Positions 34,174-43,263 are shown, numbered from the stretch's first letter. The stretch: DNA of 64,000 nt from an uncultured Oscillospiraceae bacterium (GCA_944385445.1 CALWXF010000003.1:1-64000), one strand, 5' to 3'. The notes: generated from the sequence alone by a model not told the origin. A program made the numbers and translations.

Positions 34174-35502
34174 TTACTCCTCCTTATCACCCTTTTGCCG
34201 GATGGTGATGCGCACCGGAGTGCCCACCAGTCCGAAGGTGGCACGAATTTGGTTCTCGATATAACGCTGATAGGAAAAGTGGAACAGCTTGGCATCGTTG
34301 CAGAAAATGACAAAGTGGGGGGGCTTGACGCCCACCTGGGTCATATAGTAGATCTTCAGGCGGCGGCCCTTGTCCGTGGGGGGCTGCACCCGAGTCTGGG
34401 CATCGGCCAGCACCGAGTTGAGCACACCGGTGGGAATGCGCATGGTGGCCTGGTTGACCACGTTCTGGATGACCTGGAACAGGCGGTCCACCCGCTGGCC
34501 CGTCATGGCGGAGATAAACAGGATGGGAGCGTAGGTCATATAGGACAGGTCCCGGCGCACCTCTTCCTCCATGCGCTTCATGGTCTTGTCATCCTTCTCG
34601 ATGGCGTCCCACTTGTTGACCACGATGATACAGGCCTTGCCCGCCTCGTGGGCCAGACCCGCCACCTTGGTGTCCTGCTCAGTGACGCCCTCCTGGGCGT
34701 CGATCATAATGAGGCACACGTCGCTGCGCTCAATGGCCATGGTGGCCCGGAGCACTGAGAACTTCTCGATGCGGTCGTCCACCTTGGACTTCTTGCGCAT
34801 ACCGGCGGTGTCGATGATGAGGTACTTGCCCGTCTCGTTTTCAAAGTAGCTGTCCACCGCATCTCGGGTGGTGCCCGCCACATTGGAGACGATGACACGC
34901 TCCTGGCCCAGAATCCGGTTGGTGAGAGAGGACTTGCCCACGTTGGGCTTGCCGATGATGGCCACCTTCACCACATCGTCGTCCTCCTTTTCCTCCTCCT
35001 CGGGGGGGAAGTAGGACAGGCAGGCGTCCAGCAGGTCGCCGGTGCCGTGTCCGTGGACGGCGGAGATGGGATAGGGGTCACCCAGCCCTAAGTTATAGAA
35101 CTCGTAGATGTCCGGGTTGGTGGGTCCGGTGGAGTCCATCTTGTTCACCGCCAGAATCACCGGCTTCTTGGAGCGCTGGAGCATCCCCGCCACCTCCTGG
35201 TCGGCGGCGGTCATACCGGTGCGGATGTCACAGACAAAGATGATCACCGTGGCCGACTCAATGGCAATCTCCGCCTGGAGACGCATAAAGGACAGAATCT
35301 CGTTGTCAGTGCCCGGCTCGATGCCGCCGGTGTCCACCAGATCGAAGGTGCGGCCCAGCCACTCAGCCTGGGCGTAGAGGCGGTCACGGGTGACGCCGGG
35401 GGTGTCTTCCACGATGGACAGGCGCTTGCCCGTCAGCTTGTTGAACAGCATGGACTTCCCCACGTTGGGGCGGCCCACAATGGCCACCAAGGGTCTGGCC
35501 AT
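34174..35502 (-). CDS. der: ribosome biogenesis GTPase Der (EngA)
   Basis: Double GTPase needed for 50S subunit assembly. The 442-residue protein has two G domains: GRPNVGKS at 8-15 with DTPGVTRD and DTGG, and GKPNVGKS near 182 with NKWD, followed by the KH-like domain. AAGGAGGG with eight-base spacing precedes the ATG. It is the first gene of the der-plsY-gpsA operon; this gene order also occurs in other Firmicutes. Confidence 0.96.
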   Translation of the reverse strand: MARPLVAIVGRPNVGKSMLFNKLTGKRLSIVEDTPGVTRDRLYAQAEWLGRTFDLVDTGGIEPGTDNEILSFMRLQAEIAIESATVIIFVCDIRTGMTAADQEVAGMLQRSKKPVILAVNKMDSTGPTNPDIYEFYNLGLGDPYPISAVHGHGTGDLLDACLSYFPPEEEEKEDDDVVKVAIIGKPNVGKSSLTNRILGQERVIVSNVAGTTRDAVDSYFENETGKYLIIDTAGMRKKSKVDDRIEKFSVLRATMAIERSDVCLIMIDAQEGVTEQDTKVAGLAHEAGKACIIVVNKWDAIEKDDKTMKRMEEEVRRDLSYMTYAPILFISAMTGQRVDRLFQVIQNVVNQATMRIPTGVLNSVLADAQTRVQPPTDKGRRLKIYYMTQVGVKPPHFVIFCNDAKLFHFSYQRYIENQIRATFGLVGTPVRITIRQKGDKEE

Positions 35503-35535
35503 AAAAATCCCTCCTTACACGAATCAATCATGATT

Positions 35536-35563
35536 TATATATTGTTAACAGTCAGTATATCAA
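35536..35563 (-). promoter_or_regulatory. candidate promoter of der-plsY-gpsA
   Basis: Minus strand: TTGATA (35558-35563), 16-bp spacer, TATATA (35536-35541). The area is A+T-rich, so other registers are possible. Confidence 0.5.
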
Positions 35564-35633
35564 ACTTCACAGACTATGAAAAGCAATTTTTGACAAAACG
35601 GGGCATTTCAGCCCTTTCACCAGCAAACAGCGT

Positions 35634-35676
35634 AAAAGAGGCTGTCGCAAAGCGCACTTTGCAACAGCCTCTTTTT
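35634..35676 (-). terminator. terminator of yceD-rpmF
   Basis: Long stem of about 18 bp (35634-35652 with 35657-35676, one mismatch) ending in A/T runs, 14 bp after the rpmF stop. Confidence 0.88.
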
Positions 35677-35689
35677 CCTCAACAGGCAA

Positions 35690-35869
35690 TCACTCGCTGA
35701 CAGTAACCTCACGACCATTGTAGGTCATGCAGTTCTTGCAGACGCGGTGAGGCAGGCGGACAGCACCGCACTTGGGGCAGGTGTTGACACCGGGAGTCTC
35801 CAGCTTCCACACGGAGCTGCGACGCTTGTTTCTGCGCTGCTTGGATACTTTACTCTTAGGGACGGCCAT
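35690..35869 (-). CDS. rpmF: 50S ribosomal protein L32
   Basis: A 59-residue ribosomal protein, too short for many gene callers. It begins [19 protein letters not shown], has [17 protein letters not shown] (zinc-binding CxxC pair) and ends VTVSE. AAGGAGGTG with eight-base spacing precedes the ATG. It follows the DUF177 gene by 47 bp, the conserved yceD-rpmF pair. Zinc-ribbon L32 and zinc L28 occur together here. Confidence 0.96.
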   Translation of the reverse strand: MAVPKSKVSKQRRNKRRSSVWKLETPGVNTCPKCGAVRLPHRVCKNCMTYNGREVTVSE

Positions 35870-35916
35870 TTTGACACCTCCTTATCGGTCAATGTCCGCA
35901 GACATAACATTACAAA

Positions 35917-36420
35917 TCATCCGTCCTGACCCAACAGCTGGGCCAGCTTGGACAGACGGGGATCAATCTCCTTCTTGCAACGGCAAGGCTCATGGTTCAG
36001 GTCTGCACCGCAGCCCGGACACAGCCCCTTGCAGTCTGGAGAGCAGAGATTCTTCGTGTCCATATTCAGGAGGAACACGTCACCCAGCAACTCCTCCAGA
36101 TCCAGCTGCATCTCCCCATCCAGCAAAATGATATCATCATTTTCCTCGTCTTCCAATTCGGCAGCCAACATGGACTCAAAGTCCACCGTCTTCTCCTTGG
36201 AAAAGGGTTTGGCGCAGCGGTCGCAAATGAGGGACAGGGTGGTTGCCATGCTGGCCTGGAGCAACAGCACCCCCGCCATATTCCGCACTCTGCCTTCCAC
36301 AGTGACAGGTTGGGATACAGGGTGGTCTCCGTTCCACTCCAGCTGAGTTAGGTCCATCTGGAAGGCAAACGGAAGGGTGGCGCCCGGCTGACGGGCAATT
36401 TGCTTCAAATCCAGTTTCAT
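35917..36420 (-). CDS. yceD: DUF177 (YceD) family protein
   Basis: A 167-residue protein linked to 23S rRNA processing or accumulation in bacteria and plants. The family core CDRCAKPF near 70 is followed by acidic residues and the C-terminal CSPDCKGLCPGCGADLNHEPCRCKK cysteine cluster that likely binds zinc. GAGGTG with five-base spacing supports the ATG at 36420. It forms the classic yceD-rpmF operon with a consensus promoter directly upstream. Confidence 0.92.
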   Translation of the reverse strand: MKLDLKQIARQPGATLPFAFQMDLTQLEWNGDHPVSQPVTVEGRVRNMAGVLLLQASMATTLSLICDRCAKPFSKEKTVDFESMLAAELEDEENDDIILLDGEMQLDLEELLGDVFLLNMDTKNLCSPDCKGLCPGCGADLNHEPCRCKKEIDPRLSKLAQLLGQDG

Positions 36421-36450
36421 CGGCACACCTCGCATAACGACACAAATGGT

Positions 36451-36479
36451 ATTATACTCAAGAGTCTCCCACTTGTCAA
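36451..36479 (-). promoter_or_regulatory. promoter of yceD-rpmF
   Basis: Minus strand: consensus TTGACA (36474-36479), 17-bp spacer and TATAAT (36451-36456). Confidence 0.9.
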
Positions 36480-36567
36480 ATGGTTTCTTGATTTTTTCTC
36501 TCTTTTTTTTCACCAAAAATCATGGTACACTGGAGGCAGTATCTTGACAGTCCAGGAGTGATGGTGA

Positions 36568-37554
36568 TTGAAGGAATTTACCATTGGAAAAAATGACGCC
36601 GGGCAGCGGCTGGACCGCTGGCTGGCCAAGACCGTGCCCCTACTCCCCGCCCCGTTGGCCCAGAAGTACATCCGCCTCAAGCGGGTCAAGCGCAACGGCA
36701 AAGGCTCCAAGCGGGATGTTCGCCTGGAAGTGGGGGACATATTACAATTATACATCAACGACGAATTTTTTCAAACCCCAAATCGGGAAAATGCGTTTCT
36801 CTCCGTGTTCAAGCCCCAACTGGACATTGTGTATGAGGACGAGCACATTCTGCTTTTGAACAAGCGCCCGGGTATGGTGGTGCACCCTGACGACCAGGAA
36901 CGGGTGAATACCCTGCTGACCCACATCCAGGCCTACCTCTACCAGAAGAAGGGGTGGTCCCCCTACTGGGAGAACTCCTTTGCCCCCGCCCTGTGTAACC
37001 GCATTGACCGCAACACCGGCGGGCTGGTCATCGCCGCCAAGACCGCCGAGGCCCTGCGCATCATGAATCAGAAGATCAAGGACCGGGAGCTCACCAAGCT
37101 GTACCTGTGTGTCATCCGGGGTGAGATGCACCCCCGAAAGGGGGAGCTGAAGGGCTTTATCCTCAAAGACGAGAACAAGGCCCAAGTGAAGGTGTACGAC
37201 CACCCGGTCCCCGGCGGCAAGACGGCTCTTACCTTATATAATACCCTGGCAACCGAGGGCGGGCTGTCTCTGGTGGAGTGCGACCTCATCACCGGACGCA
37301 CCCACCAGATCCGGGCCCAGTTCGCCGCCGCCGGGCACCCCCTGCTGGGAGACGGCAAGTATGGCCGGGAGCGAGACAACCGCCAATTCGGCCGCAGCTA
37401 TCAGGCCCTGTACTCCTACAAGCTGCGCTTTGAGTTTACCACCGACGGAGGTTGCCTTTCCCACCTCAACGGCATGGAGTGGACGGTGCTGGACATTGAC
37501 TTTGTCCCCCAGTATTTCCCCAAATTTTCCGCCCAGTGGTCGCCCCAGGATTGA
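36568..37554 (+). CDS. RluA-family pseudouridine synthase
   Basis: Converts uridine to pseudouridine in rRNA. The 328-residue protein starts at a TTG (AGGAG nine bases upstream; the only ATG just before is out of frame). An S4-like RNA-binding domain occupies 1-85, and the catalytic Asp is residue 147 in CNRIDRNTGG. RTHQIRAQFAAAGHPLLGDGKYG near 255 is the usual RluC/D-type signature. Target site (for example 23S 955, 2504 or 2580) is not decided by the sequence. An extended -10 box (TGG-TACACT, 36526-36531) lies 36 bp upstream. It ends at a strong hairpin and stands alone between yceD and potA. Confidence 0.92.
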   Translation: MKEFTIGKNDAGQRLDRWLAKTVPLLPAPLAQKYIRLKRVKRNGKGSKRDVRLEVGDILQLYINDEFFQTPNRENAFLSVFKPQLDIVYEDEHILLLNKRPGMVVHPDDQERVNTLLTHIQAYLYQKKGWSPYWENSFAPALCNRIDRNTGGLVIAAKTAEALRIMNQKIKDRELTKLYLCVIRGEMHPRKGELKGFILKDENKAQVKVYDHPVPGGKTALTLYNTLATEGGLSLVECDLITGRTHQIRAQFAAAGHPLLGDGKYGRERDNRQFGRSYQALYSYKLRFEFTTDGGCLSHLNGMEWTVLDIDFVPQYFPKFSAQWSPQD

Positions 37555-37581
37555 GTTTCCACATTCCGCCATCCATCCCCA

Positions 37582-37610
37582 CAGGCCGCCCCCTGGGCGG
37601 CCTGTTTTTT
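37582..37610 (+). terminator. terminator of the RluA-type gene
   Basis: Perfect 10-bp GC-rich stem (37582-37591 with 37595-37604) followed by TTTTTT. Confidence 0.9.
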
Positions 37611-37645
37611 GACCGGAAACGGGGCTGTTTTTTTCAAAAAAATGA

Positions 37646-37674
37646 TTGACATTTCTCTATCGACATAATATAGT
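37646..37674 (+). promoter_or_regulatory. promoter of potABCD
   Basis: TTGACA (37646-37651), 17-bp spacer, TATAGT (37669-37674); predicted leader about 115 nt. Confidence 0.85.
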
Positions 37675-37680
37675 GTAACT

Positions 37681-37794
37681 CGCTATCCGTGAAACCCCGG
37701 GCCCAAATTGGGCTGTCCGCTGGAGGGCACTGGCCGGGACAAATATCGAGGGAGCTGACATTTTAGAAACAACCATAGAAATGAGGGAGGACAC
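37681..37794 (+). other. possibly structured 5' leader of potABCD
   Basis: The leader can fold as a three-way junction: CCCGG with CCGGG closing GCCC-AAAUU-GGGC and a second hairpin GUCC...GGGC. I see no match to known riboswitch classes that I can recall (not ykkC-like). It ends in GGGAGG before the start codon. Confidence 0.35.
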
Positions 37795-38985
37795 ATGTCC
37801 AAGGAGCTGATCCGCCTGAAAGACTGCGTCATGGCCTACGACGATGGCGTGGTATTGGACCACATCAACCTGTATATCAACGATAAAGAGTTCCTCACGC
37901 TGCTGGGTCCCAGTGGGTGCGGCAAGACAACCACGCTTCGTATCATCGGCGGGTTTCTTACGCCTACCTCTGGGGATGTTTTATTTGACGGCGTGAGGAT
38001 TAATCATGTCCCGCCCCACAAGCGGGAGGTAAATACCGTATTCCAGAAATACGCCCTGTTCCCCCACCTGAATGTGTATGAAAATGTGGCTTTTGGCCTG
38101 CGTCTGGGCAAAACTGTCACCAATGTGGTAAATGGCAAGTCCAGCGCCAAGAAGGTGAAGATCCCCGAAGCGGAGATTCACAAGCGGGTGATGGAAATGC
38201 TGGAGATCGTCAACCTCAAGGGCTTTGAAAAGCGCTCCATCTCCGCCCTCTCCGGCGGTCAGCAGCAGCGTGTGGCCATCGCCCGTGCCCTGGTCAACCA
38301 GCCCAAGGTGCTGCTGTTGGACGAGCCCTTGGGCGCTCTGGACATGCGCCTGCGCAAGGACATGCAAAACGAACTCAAGCGCATCCAGCAGGAGATGGGG
38401 ATTACCTTTATCTATGTCACCCACGACCAGGAAGAAGCTCTGGCCATGAGCGACACGGTGGTGGTCATGGACGGCGGCCGCATCCAGCAGATCGGTACCC
38501 CGGAGGACATCTACAACGAGCCGAAAAACGCCTTTGTGGCTGACTTCATCGGGGAGTCTAACATCATCGACGGCATCATGCGCGCCGACGAGGTGGTGGA
38601 GATCTTCAACCGGAAGTTCCGCTGCCTGGACAAGGGCTTTGACAAGGACGAGCCGGTGGACGTGGTCATCCGCCCCGAGGACGTGGACATTGTGGCGGAA
38701 AACCAGGGCCAGCTCAAGGGCACGGTCACCTCTGTGACCTTTAAGGGCGTCCACTATGACACCATCGTGGACTTCTATGGCTTTAAGTGGCTCATCCAGA
38801 CCACTGAATACCATCCCGTGGGCACTGTCATCGGCATCCACCTGGACCCCGACTGCATCCATGTGATGAAAAAGAGCGAGTACTCCGGCATGTTCGGAGA
38901 CTACTCCTCCTACTCCGAGGAATATGAAGAGATTGGCGATGCGGACTATGAGCCCGAGGAGGAGGAGAACGGGCATGAAGAATAA
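37795..38985 (+). CDS. potA: spermidine/putrescine ABC transporter ATP-binding protein
   Basis: A 396-residue ATPase that powers polyamine uptake. Walker [10 protein letters not shown] lies near 41; the signature is LSGGQQQR near 155, with [11 protein letters not shown] and an H-loop [10 protein letters not shown]-type region. Residues about 250-370 form a TOBE-like regulatory domain, and the last 30 residues are Glu/Tyr-rich. GGGAGG supports the ATG. It begins the potABCD operon, and potB starts inside its 3' end (11-bp overlap). Confidence 0.95.
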   Translation: MSKELIRLKDCVMAYDDGVVLDHINLYINDKEFLTLLGPSGCGKTTTLRIIGGFLTPTSGDVLFDGVRINHVPPHKREVNTVFQKYALFPHLNVYENVAFGLRLGKTVTNVVNGKSSAKKVKIPEAEIHKRVMEMLEIVNLKGFEKRSISALSGGQQQRVAIARALVNQPKVLLLDEPLGALDMRLRKDMQNELKRIQQEMGITFIYVTHDQEEALAMSDTVVVMDGGRIQQIGTPEDIYNEPKNAFVADFIGESNIIDGIMRADEVVEIFNRKFRCLDKGFDKDEPVDVVIRPEDVDIVAENQGQLKGTVTSVTFKGVHYDTIVDFYGFKWLIQTTEYHPVGTVIGIHLDPDCIHVMKKSEYSGMFGDYSSYSEEYEEIGDADYEPEEEENGHEE

Positions 38986-39829
38986 GCGTTCTCTCCTGGC
39001 CATCCCCTATGTGGGATGGATGGCCTTCTTTGTGGTGGCCCCCATCATCATGGTGGTGATCTACGCCTTCACCACCGCCGACTTCTCCTTTACCGGGGAG
39101 AACTTCACCCGCATGGGCACCTTTACAGTGATTTTCACCCGCTCCTTCAAGCTGGCCATCATCGCCACCTTGGTGTGCCTGCTCATTGGCTATCCCCTGT
39201 CCTACGCCATGGCCAAAGAGGGAAAGGGCTTCCAGCGGGTGGCCATGCTCCTGATCATGCTGCCCATGTGGGTCAACTTCCTGCTGCGCACCTACTCCAT
39301 GATGTCCATCATGGAAAACAACGGTTTGATCAACCAGTTTTTTGCCGCCATTGGCCTGTTTGATCTTATCAACAACGTCTTTGGCACAGACATTCACTAT
39401 TTTAAGATGATCGGCACCCAGGGAGCTGTGGTGGTGGGTATGGTGTACAACTACCTGCCCTTTATGGTGCTGCCCATCTATTCCACCCTCATCAAAATGG
39501 ACAACACCCTGCTGGAGGCCGCCCAGGACCTGGGGGCAGACACCGCCACGGTGTTCCGCAAGGTCATCCTGCCCCTGTCCCTGCCCGGCATCCTCTCCGG
39601 CGTGACCATGGTGTTCGTCCCCTCCGTGTCCACCTTCGCCATCTCCCGGCTGTTGGGCGGCGGCATCCAGATGCTGCTGGGCGACCTCATTGAACAGCAG
39701 TTCCTGGGCGGCGCCTACAACCCACACCTGGGCTCGGCCATCGCCCTGGTGATGATGGTCATTGTGGTGGCCTGTATGTGGATCATGAATCGCTTCGGTG
39801 AGGGCGAAGAACAGGCGGTGATGCTATGA
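38975..39829 (+). CDS. potB: spermidine/putrescine ABC transporter permease PotB
   Basis: A 284-residue permease with six helices. The EAA loop lies in [28 protein letters not shown], which binds the ATPase. The ATG at 38975 with AGGAGG is preferred over an upstream start that would give a basic N-terminal extension. It overlaps potA by 11 bp and potC by 4 bp, so the subunits are made together. Confidence 0.94.
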   Translation: MKNKRSLLAIPYVGWMAFFVVAPIIMVVIYAFTTADFSFTGENFTRMGTFTVIFTRSFKLAIIATLVCLLIGYPLSYAMAKEGKGFQRVAMLLIMLPMWVNFLLRTYSMMSIMENNGLINQFFAAIGLFDLINNVFGTDIHYFKMIGTQGAVVVGMVYNYLPFMVLPIYSTLIKMDNTLLEAAQDLGADTATVFRKVILPLSLPGILSGVTMVFVPSVSTFAISRLLGGGIQMLLGDLIEQQFLGGAYNPHLGSAIALVMMVIVVACMWIMNRFGEGEEQAVML

Positions 39830-40713
39830 GTCTGAACAAGAAAAACAGCCTGGGCAACCGAATTCTCATCGGTGTGGTATTCTTCTTCCTCTATGCCCCC
39901 ATTTTGCTGCTCATTTTCTACTCCTTCAACGCCGCAGACTCCAGCGTGGTCTGGAAGGGCTTCTCCCTGCGGTGGTATGCCAAGCTGTTCCAAAATCAGC
40001 TGATCATCAAGAGTGTGTACAACACCCTGCTGGTGTCGGTGCTGGCCACCCTCATTGCCACGGTGGTGGGCACCCTCAGCGCCATTGGCCTGTACTCCAT
40101 GCGCCGGAAGTTCCGGGAGCCTCTGCTCACCATCAACAACATCCCCATGATGAACGCCGACATTGTCACCGGCGTGGCCATGTGCCTGTTCTTTGTGGCC
40201 GCCCTCAGCGGCTGGAACTACCTGGCCTCCCACTATCGGCTCATCATCGACCTCTTCGGCACCCAGTACCGGGTCACCTTCCACCAGCTATCTTTGGGCT
40301 TTGGCACCCTGCTCATCGCCCACATCACCTTTAACATTCCCTATGTCATCCTCTCTGTGGCCCCCAAGCTGCGGCAGATGGACAAAAACCTGGTGGATGC
40401 CGCCCAGGACCTGGGCTGCACCTGGCCCCAGGCCTTCTTCAAGGTGATTTTGCCGGAGATCATGCCGGGTATTGTCTCCGGCGCCCTCATCGCCTTCACC
40501 ATGAGTGTGGACGACTTTGTCATCTCCTACTTCACCGCCGGCTCCTCCACCTCCACCCTGGCCATGCAGATCTACTCTATGACCAAAAAGGGTGTCACCC
40601 CGGAGATCAACGCCGTGTCCACCATCCTCTTTGGGGTGGTACTGGTGCTGCTGATCATCGTCAACGTCCGGGAGATTCGGGCGGAGAAGGCCGCTGCCAA
40701 GCGGGTCTATTGA
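39826..40713 (+). CDS. potC: spermidine/putrescine ABC transporter permease PotC
   Basis: A 295-residue permease partner of PotB with six helices and an EAA loop in LVDAAQDLGCTWPQAFFKVILPEIMPGI. GLGLRWY-type start (FSLRWYAKLF near 44) is usual for PotC. The ATG overlaps the potB stop in an ATGA. It is followed by potD, 24 bp away. Confidence 0.94.
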   Translation: MSLNKKNSLGNRILIGVVFFFLYAPILLLIFYSFNAADSSVVWKGFSLRWYAKLFQNQLIIKSVYNTLLVSVLATLIATVVGTLSAIGLYSMRRKFREPLLTINNIPMMNADIVTGVAMCLFFVAALSGWNYLASHYRLIIDLFGTQYRVTFHQLSLGFGTLLIAHITFNIPYVILSVAPKLRQMDKNLVDAAQDLGCTWPQAFFKVILPEIMPGIVSGALIAFTMSVDDFVISYFTAGSSTSTLAMQIYSMTKKGVTPEINAVSTILFGVVLVLLIIVNVREIRAEKAAAKRVY

Positions 40714-40737
40714 TTTTCATCGAGGAGGAATGAACCT

Positions 40738-41859
40738 TTGAAAAAGCTAGCCATTGCGGCTCTGGCCTGTGTGCTGGTGGGCGGCTTCTGCTTCTCCGCC
40801 TGTACCATTGAGCGCATTGACCCCGAGGCCGACAGCAACACCACCGCCACCAACACCGGCAAGCGGGTGCTCAACGTGTGCAACTGGGGCGAATATATCG
40901 ACGAGGACCTCATCGCCCAGTTCCAGGAGGAGACGGGGATCACCGTCAACTACCAGACCGCTGAGAGCAACGAGTCCCTGTACTCCCTGCTGAAAAACGG
41001 CGGCGCCAACTACGACGTCATCTGCCCCTCCGACTATATGATCTCCCAGCTCATCGAGGAGGACATGCTCCAGCCCCTGAACTACGACAACATCCCCAAC
41101 TACTCCTATATTGGGGACCAGTTCAAGAACCTGGCCTTTGACCCCAACAATGAGTACACCGTCCCCTACACCTGGGGCACTCTGGGTATCATCTACAACA
41201 AGACCATGGTGGACGGTGAGATCACCAGCTGGTCCTCCCTGTACGATGATGCCAACAAGGGCAATGTGCTGCTCATCAATAACTCCCGGGACGCCTTTGG
41301 CAACGCCCTCATCTATCTGGGCTACTCGGTGAACACCACCAACGAGGACGAAATTCGTCAGGCTTATGACCTCATCGCCGACGCCACCCGCCGGGGCGTC
41401 TTCCAGGGCAAGGTGATGGACGAGGTGTTCAACAAGATGGAGCAGGGCAACGCCGCCATCGCCACCTACTACGCTGGCGACTACCTGTCCATGTACGAGA
41501 ACAACTCCGACCTGGCCTATGTCATCCCCGAGGAGGGGGCCAACTGGTTTGTGGACGCCTGGTGTGTGCTGAAAAGCGCCCAGCATGTGTCCGAGGCGGA
41601 GGAATGGATCAACTTCATGGCCTCCACCGACGCCTCTCTGGCCAACATGGACTATATCTGGTACGCCTCTCCCAACACCCAGGCGCTGGAGAAGTACCCC
41701 GAGTACTACAAAGAGACCTACGGCGAGGAGCTGGACCCGGAGCTCTACGAGATCATGGCACCCTCTGCCGACGTGCTGGAAAAGTGCGAGAACTATGTGG
41801 TGCTTCCCCAGGAGACTCGGAATCTGTACAACGATCTGTGGATTCAGCTGGGACTATAA
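40738..41859 (+). CDS. potD: spermidine/putrescine-binding lipoprotein PotD
   Basis: Extracytoplasmic polyamine receptor (373 residues). A signal peptide with lipobox FSAC (Cys near 22) makes it membrane-anchored. The mature part has VLNVCNWGEYIDEDLIAQFQEETGITVNY and CPSDYMISQLIEEDMLQPL, as in PotD/PotF. The start is a TTG at 40738 with GAGGAGG nine bases before; the nearby ATG is followed at once by a stop. Last gene of the operon, ended by a GC-rich hairpin. Confidence 0.94.
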   Translation: MKKLAIAALACVLVGGFCFSACTIERIDPEADSNTTATNTGKRVLNVCNWGEYIDEDLIAQFQEETGITVNYQTAESNESLYSLLKNGGANYDVICPSDYMISQLIEEDMLQPLNYDNIPNYSYIGDQFKNLAFDPNNEYTVPYTWGTLGIIYNKTMVDGEITSWSSLYDDANKGNVLLINNSRDAFGNALIYLGYSVNTTNEDEIRQAYDLIADATRRGVFQGKVMDEVFNKMEQGNAAIATYYAGDYLSMYENNSDLAYVIPEEGANWFVDAWCVLKSAQHVSEAEEWINFMASTDASLANMDYIWYASPNTQALEKYPEYYKETYGEELDPELYEIMAPSADVLEKCENYVVLPQETRNLYNDLWIQLGL

Positions 41860-41867
41860 CGCTGAAC

Positions 41868-41895
41868 GCGCAGCGCCGCAAGGCGCTGTGCTTTT
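41868..41895 (+). terminator. terminator of potABCD
   Basis: 10-bp stem (41868-41877 with 41882-41891), loop GCAA, then TTTTCTCTT. Confidence 0.82.
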
Positions 41896-41898
41896 CTC

Positions 41899-41927
41899 TT
41901 GCCAAGCGGGGCAAAATCGGGTACACT
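41899..41927 (+). promoter_or_regulatory. promoter of the thioesterase gene
   Basis: TTGCCA (41899-41904), 17-bp spacer, TACACT (41922-41927), directly after the potD terminator. Confidence 0.65.
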
Positions 41928-41957
41928 GTCTCCAGACAACACAAAGGAGGAATCCCC

Positions 41958-42350
41958 ATGTCCATTGAAGTCGGCCTCAAGGGCCGTTTTGAGTCTGTGG
42001 TCACCCAGGAGAAAACCGCCACTGCGGTGGGCTCCGGTCTGGTGTCCGTCTTTGCCACCCCCTATATGGTGGCCATGATGGAAAACGCCGCCTCTGACTC
42101 CCTCATCCTCTGCCTGGCTCCTGGCGAGAGCTCCGTGGGCACCCACCTGAACATCGCCCACTCCTCCGCCACCCCCGTGGGTATGAAGGTATGGGCGGAG
42201 AGCGTGGTCACCGCTGTAGAGGGCCGCAAGGTCACCTTCGAGGTCCACGCCTACGACGAGCGGGGCGAGATCGGCTCCGGTGTCCACGAGCGGTTCATCA
42301 TTAACGCTGAGAAGTTTATGGCTAAGACTCAGAGCAAGCTGGAGGGGTGA
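41958..42350 (+). CDS. FlK-like hotdog thioesterase
   Basis: A 130-residue hotdog-fold protein close to fluoroacetyl-CoA thioesterase FlK and other acyl-CoA thioesterases. Typical parts are ATPYMVAMMENAA on the long helix, with the catalytic-type Glu, and SSVGTHLNIAHSSATPVG with the conserved His. Physiological substrate is unknown; FlK-like proteins in gut Clostridia are usually general acyl-CoA thioesterases. AAAGGAGG with seven-base spacing supports the ATG. Transcribed alone between the pot operon and the repeat region. Confidence 0.88.
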   Translation: MSIEVGLKGRFESVVTQEKTATAVGSGLVSVFATPYMVAMMENAASDSLILCLAPGESSVGTHLNIAHSSATPVGMKVWAESVVTAVEGRKVTFEVHAYDERGEIGSGVHERFIINAEKFMAKTQSKLEG

Positions 42351-42365
42351 TTTCCCCTCTCCCCC

Positions 42366-42400
42366 AAAATGCGGAAGCAAGGACTGCTTCCGCATTTTTT
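42366..42400 (+). terminator. terminator of the thioesterase gene
   Basis: Perfect 14-bp stem (42366-42379 with 42385-42398) followed by T residues. Confidence 0.9.
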
Positions 42401-42543
42401 AATCTTCTATTACACTCTGACGCAGACTTTCAGCCTTGTTCTGCTCCCTGCCGGGAGTGTGTCCGTCTACCCTCCAGGTCTCAGGCCTGCCAGCCCGGTG
42501 GGGACGCTCGGGGGTTTTTGCCGCACCATCTTGTTGCGCTGTG

Positions 42544-42623
42544 GTAGGGGCCGTGGCTTGCCCGGCCCGTTGGTTTCCTGGCATTGCCCTGGGAGATTCG
42601 GGAGGGGCAAGCCCCTCCCCTAC
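42544..42623. repeat. 80-bp element with GTAGGGG/CCCCTAC ends
   Basis: GTAGGGG (42544-42550) and CCCCTAC (42617-42623) form inverted ends; the right end also folds as GAGGGGC-AAG-CCCCTC. It resembles a small mobile repeat. It lies in the gene-free stretch 42401-43185, where no open frame with a ribosome-binding site is credible. Confidence 0.55.
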
Positions 42624-42669
42624 GCCAGCAACCCAAGAAATGTGGCATTTTTAGGACCTTTCCAGGCCC

Positions 42670-42796
42670 AAAGCCTCCCTTGTGTAAAGGGAGGTGGGCC
42701 GACACAAGTCGGCTCGGAGGGATTGTAGCCCCCTACCGTCAACCCCTCAGTCAGCCCTATGGGCTGCCAGCTCCCCTTACACAGGGGAGCCTTTTT
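42670..42796. repeat. 127-bp MITE-like element with imperfect 25-bp terminal inverted repeats
   Basis: The left end (42670-42694, containing CTCCCTTGTGTAAAGGGAG) is the inverted near-copy of the right end (42770-42796, CTCCCCTTACACAGGGGAG). Each end is itself a hairpin. Inner parts include GCCGA/TCGGC and AGCCC/GGGCT pairs. No transposase is encoded, as for non-autonomous elements. Confidence 0.7.
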
Positions 42797-43005
42797 GCGC
42801 CCAGCCCTCCAGGAACTGCGCCGCCAGGCCCCCGTTAGCTGGGAACAGCGGCTCACCCAGGTAAGGCCCTGGCTATAGAAGTACAGCCACACAGAGGAGC
42901 AGGCACGTTCGGTAGAAGTTCCACGCCATCGATGTGACCCCACTGGGCCAAGGGCTGAAAACAGGAAGGTACACCCTCCCCCCAGTACTACGGGGTGGAT
43001 TCCAC

Positions 43006-43068
43006 AAGGCGGGGGGAAGGCCCCGCCTTTGGCGGTCTTTGGTGACTTTCTGCCGCCAGAAAGTCACC
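43006..43068. repeat. two adjacent strong hairpins
   Basis: AAGGCGGGG/CCCCGCCTT (43006-43014 with 43021-43029) is followed by a perfect 12-bp stem GGTGACTTTCTG/CAGAAAGTCACC (43041-43052 with 43057-43068) with a 4-nt loop. Neither borders a gene end. It looks like another intergenic repeat unit. Confidence 0.6.
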
Positions 43069-43130
43069 CCAGCGGAGCGACCCTGCCAGGCTGGCAAGCC
43101 TGAACCATGGACGGTTAGACAGACACCCCC

Positions 43131-43171
43131 TCCGTCTGCTTCACAGACAGCTCCCCTTGCACAGGAAAGCC
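43131..43171. repeat. truncated copy of the MITE-like element's right end
   Basis: 43148-43171 repeats 42768-42791 with three substitutions in 24 bases, and the preceding bases keep the short CTG/CAG stem. The left part is missing. Confidence 0.6.
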
Positions 43172-43185
43172 ATTGAGAGAAGGGC

Positions 43186-43214
43186 TTGACATTATCCTAT
43201 TGTTGTGCTAGGAT
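43186..43214 (+). promoter_or_regulatory. promoter of csoR-copA with overlapping inverted repeat
   Basis: TTGACA (43186-43191), 17-bp spacer, TAGGAT (43209-43214). TTATCCTA (43192-43199) and TAGGATAA (43209-43216) form an 8-bp inverted repeat over the spacer and -10. TACCCCCC-AGGGGAG just downstream (43219-43235) is a second operator candidate of the GC-rich CsoR kind. Confidence 0.7.
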
Positions 43215-43263
43215 AACCCTACCCCCCAGGGGAGTGTTATTCCAACATAAGGAGGGATGCGTC

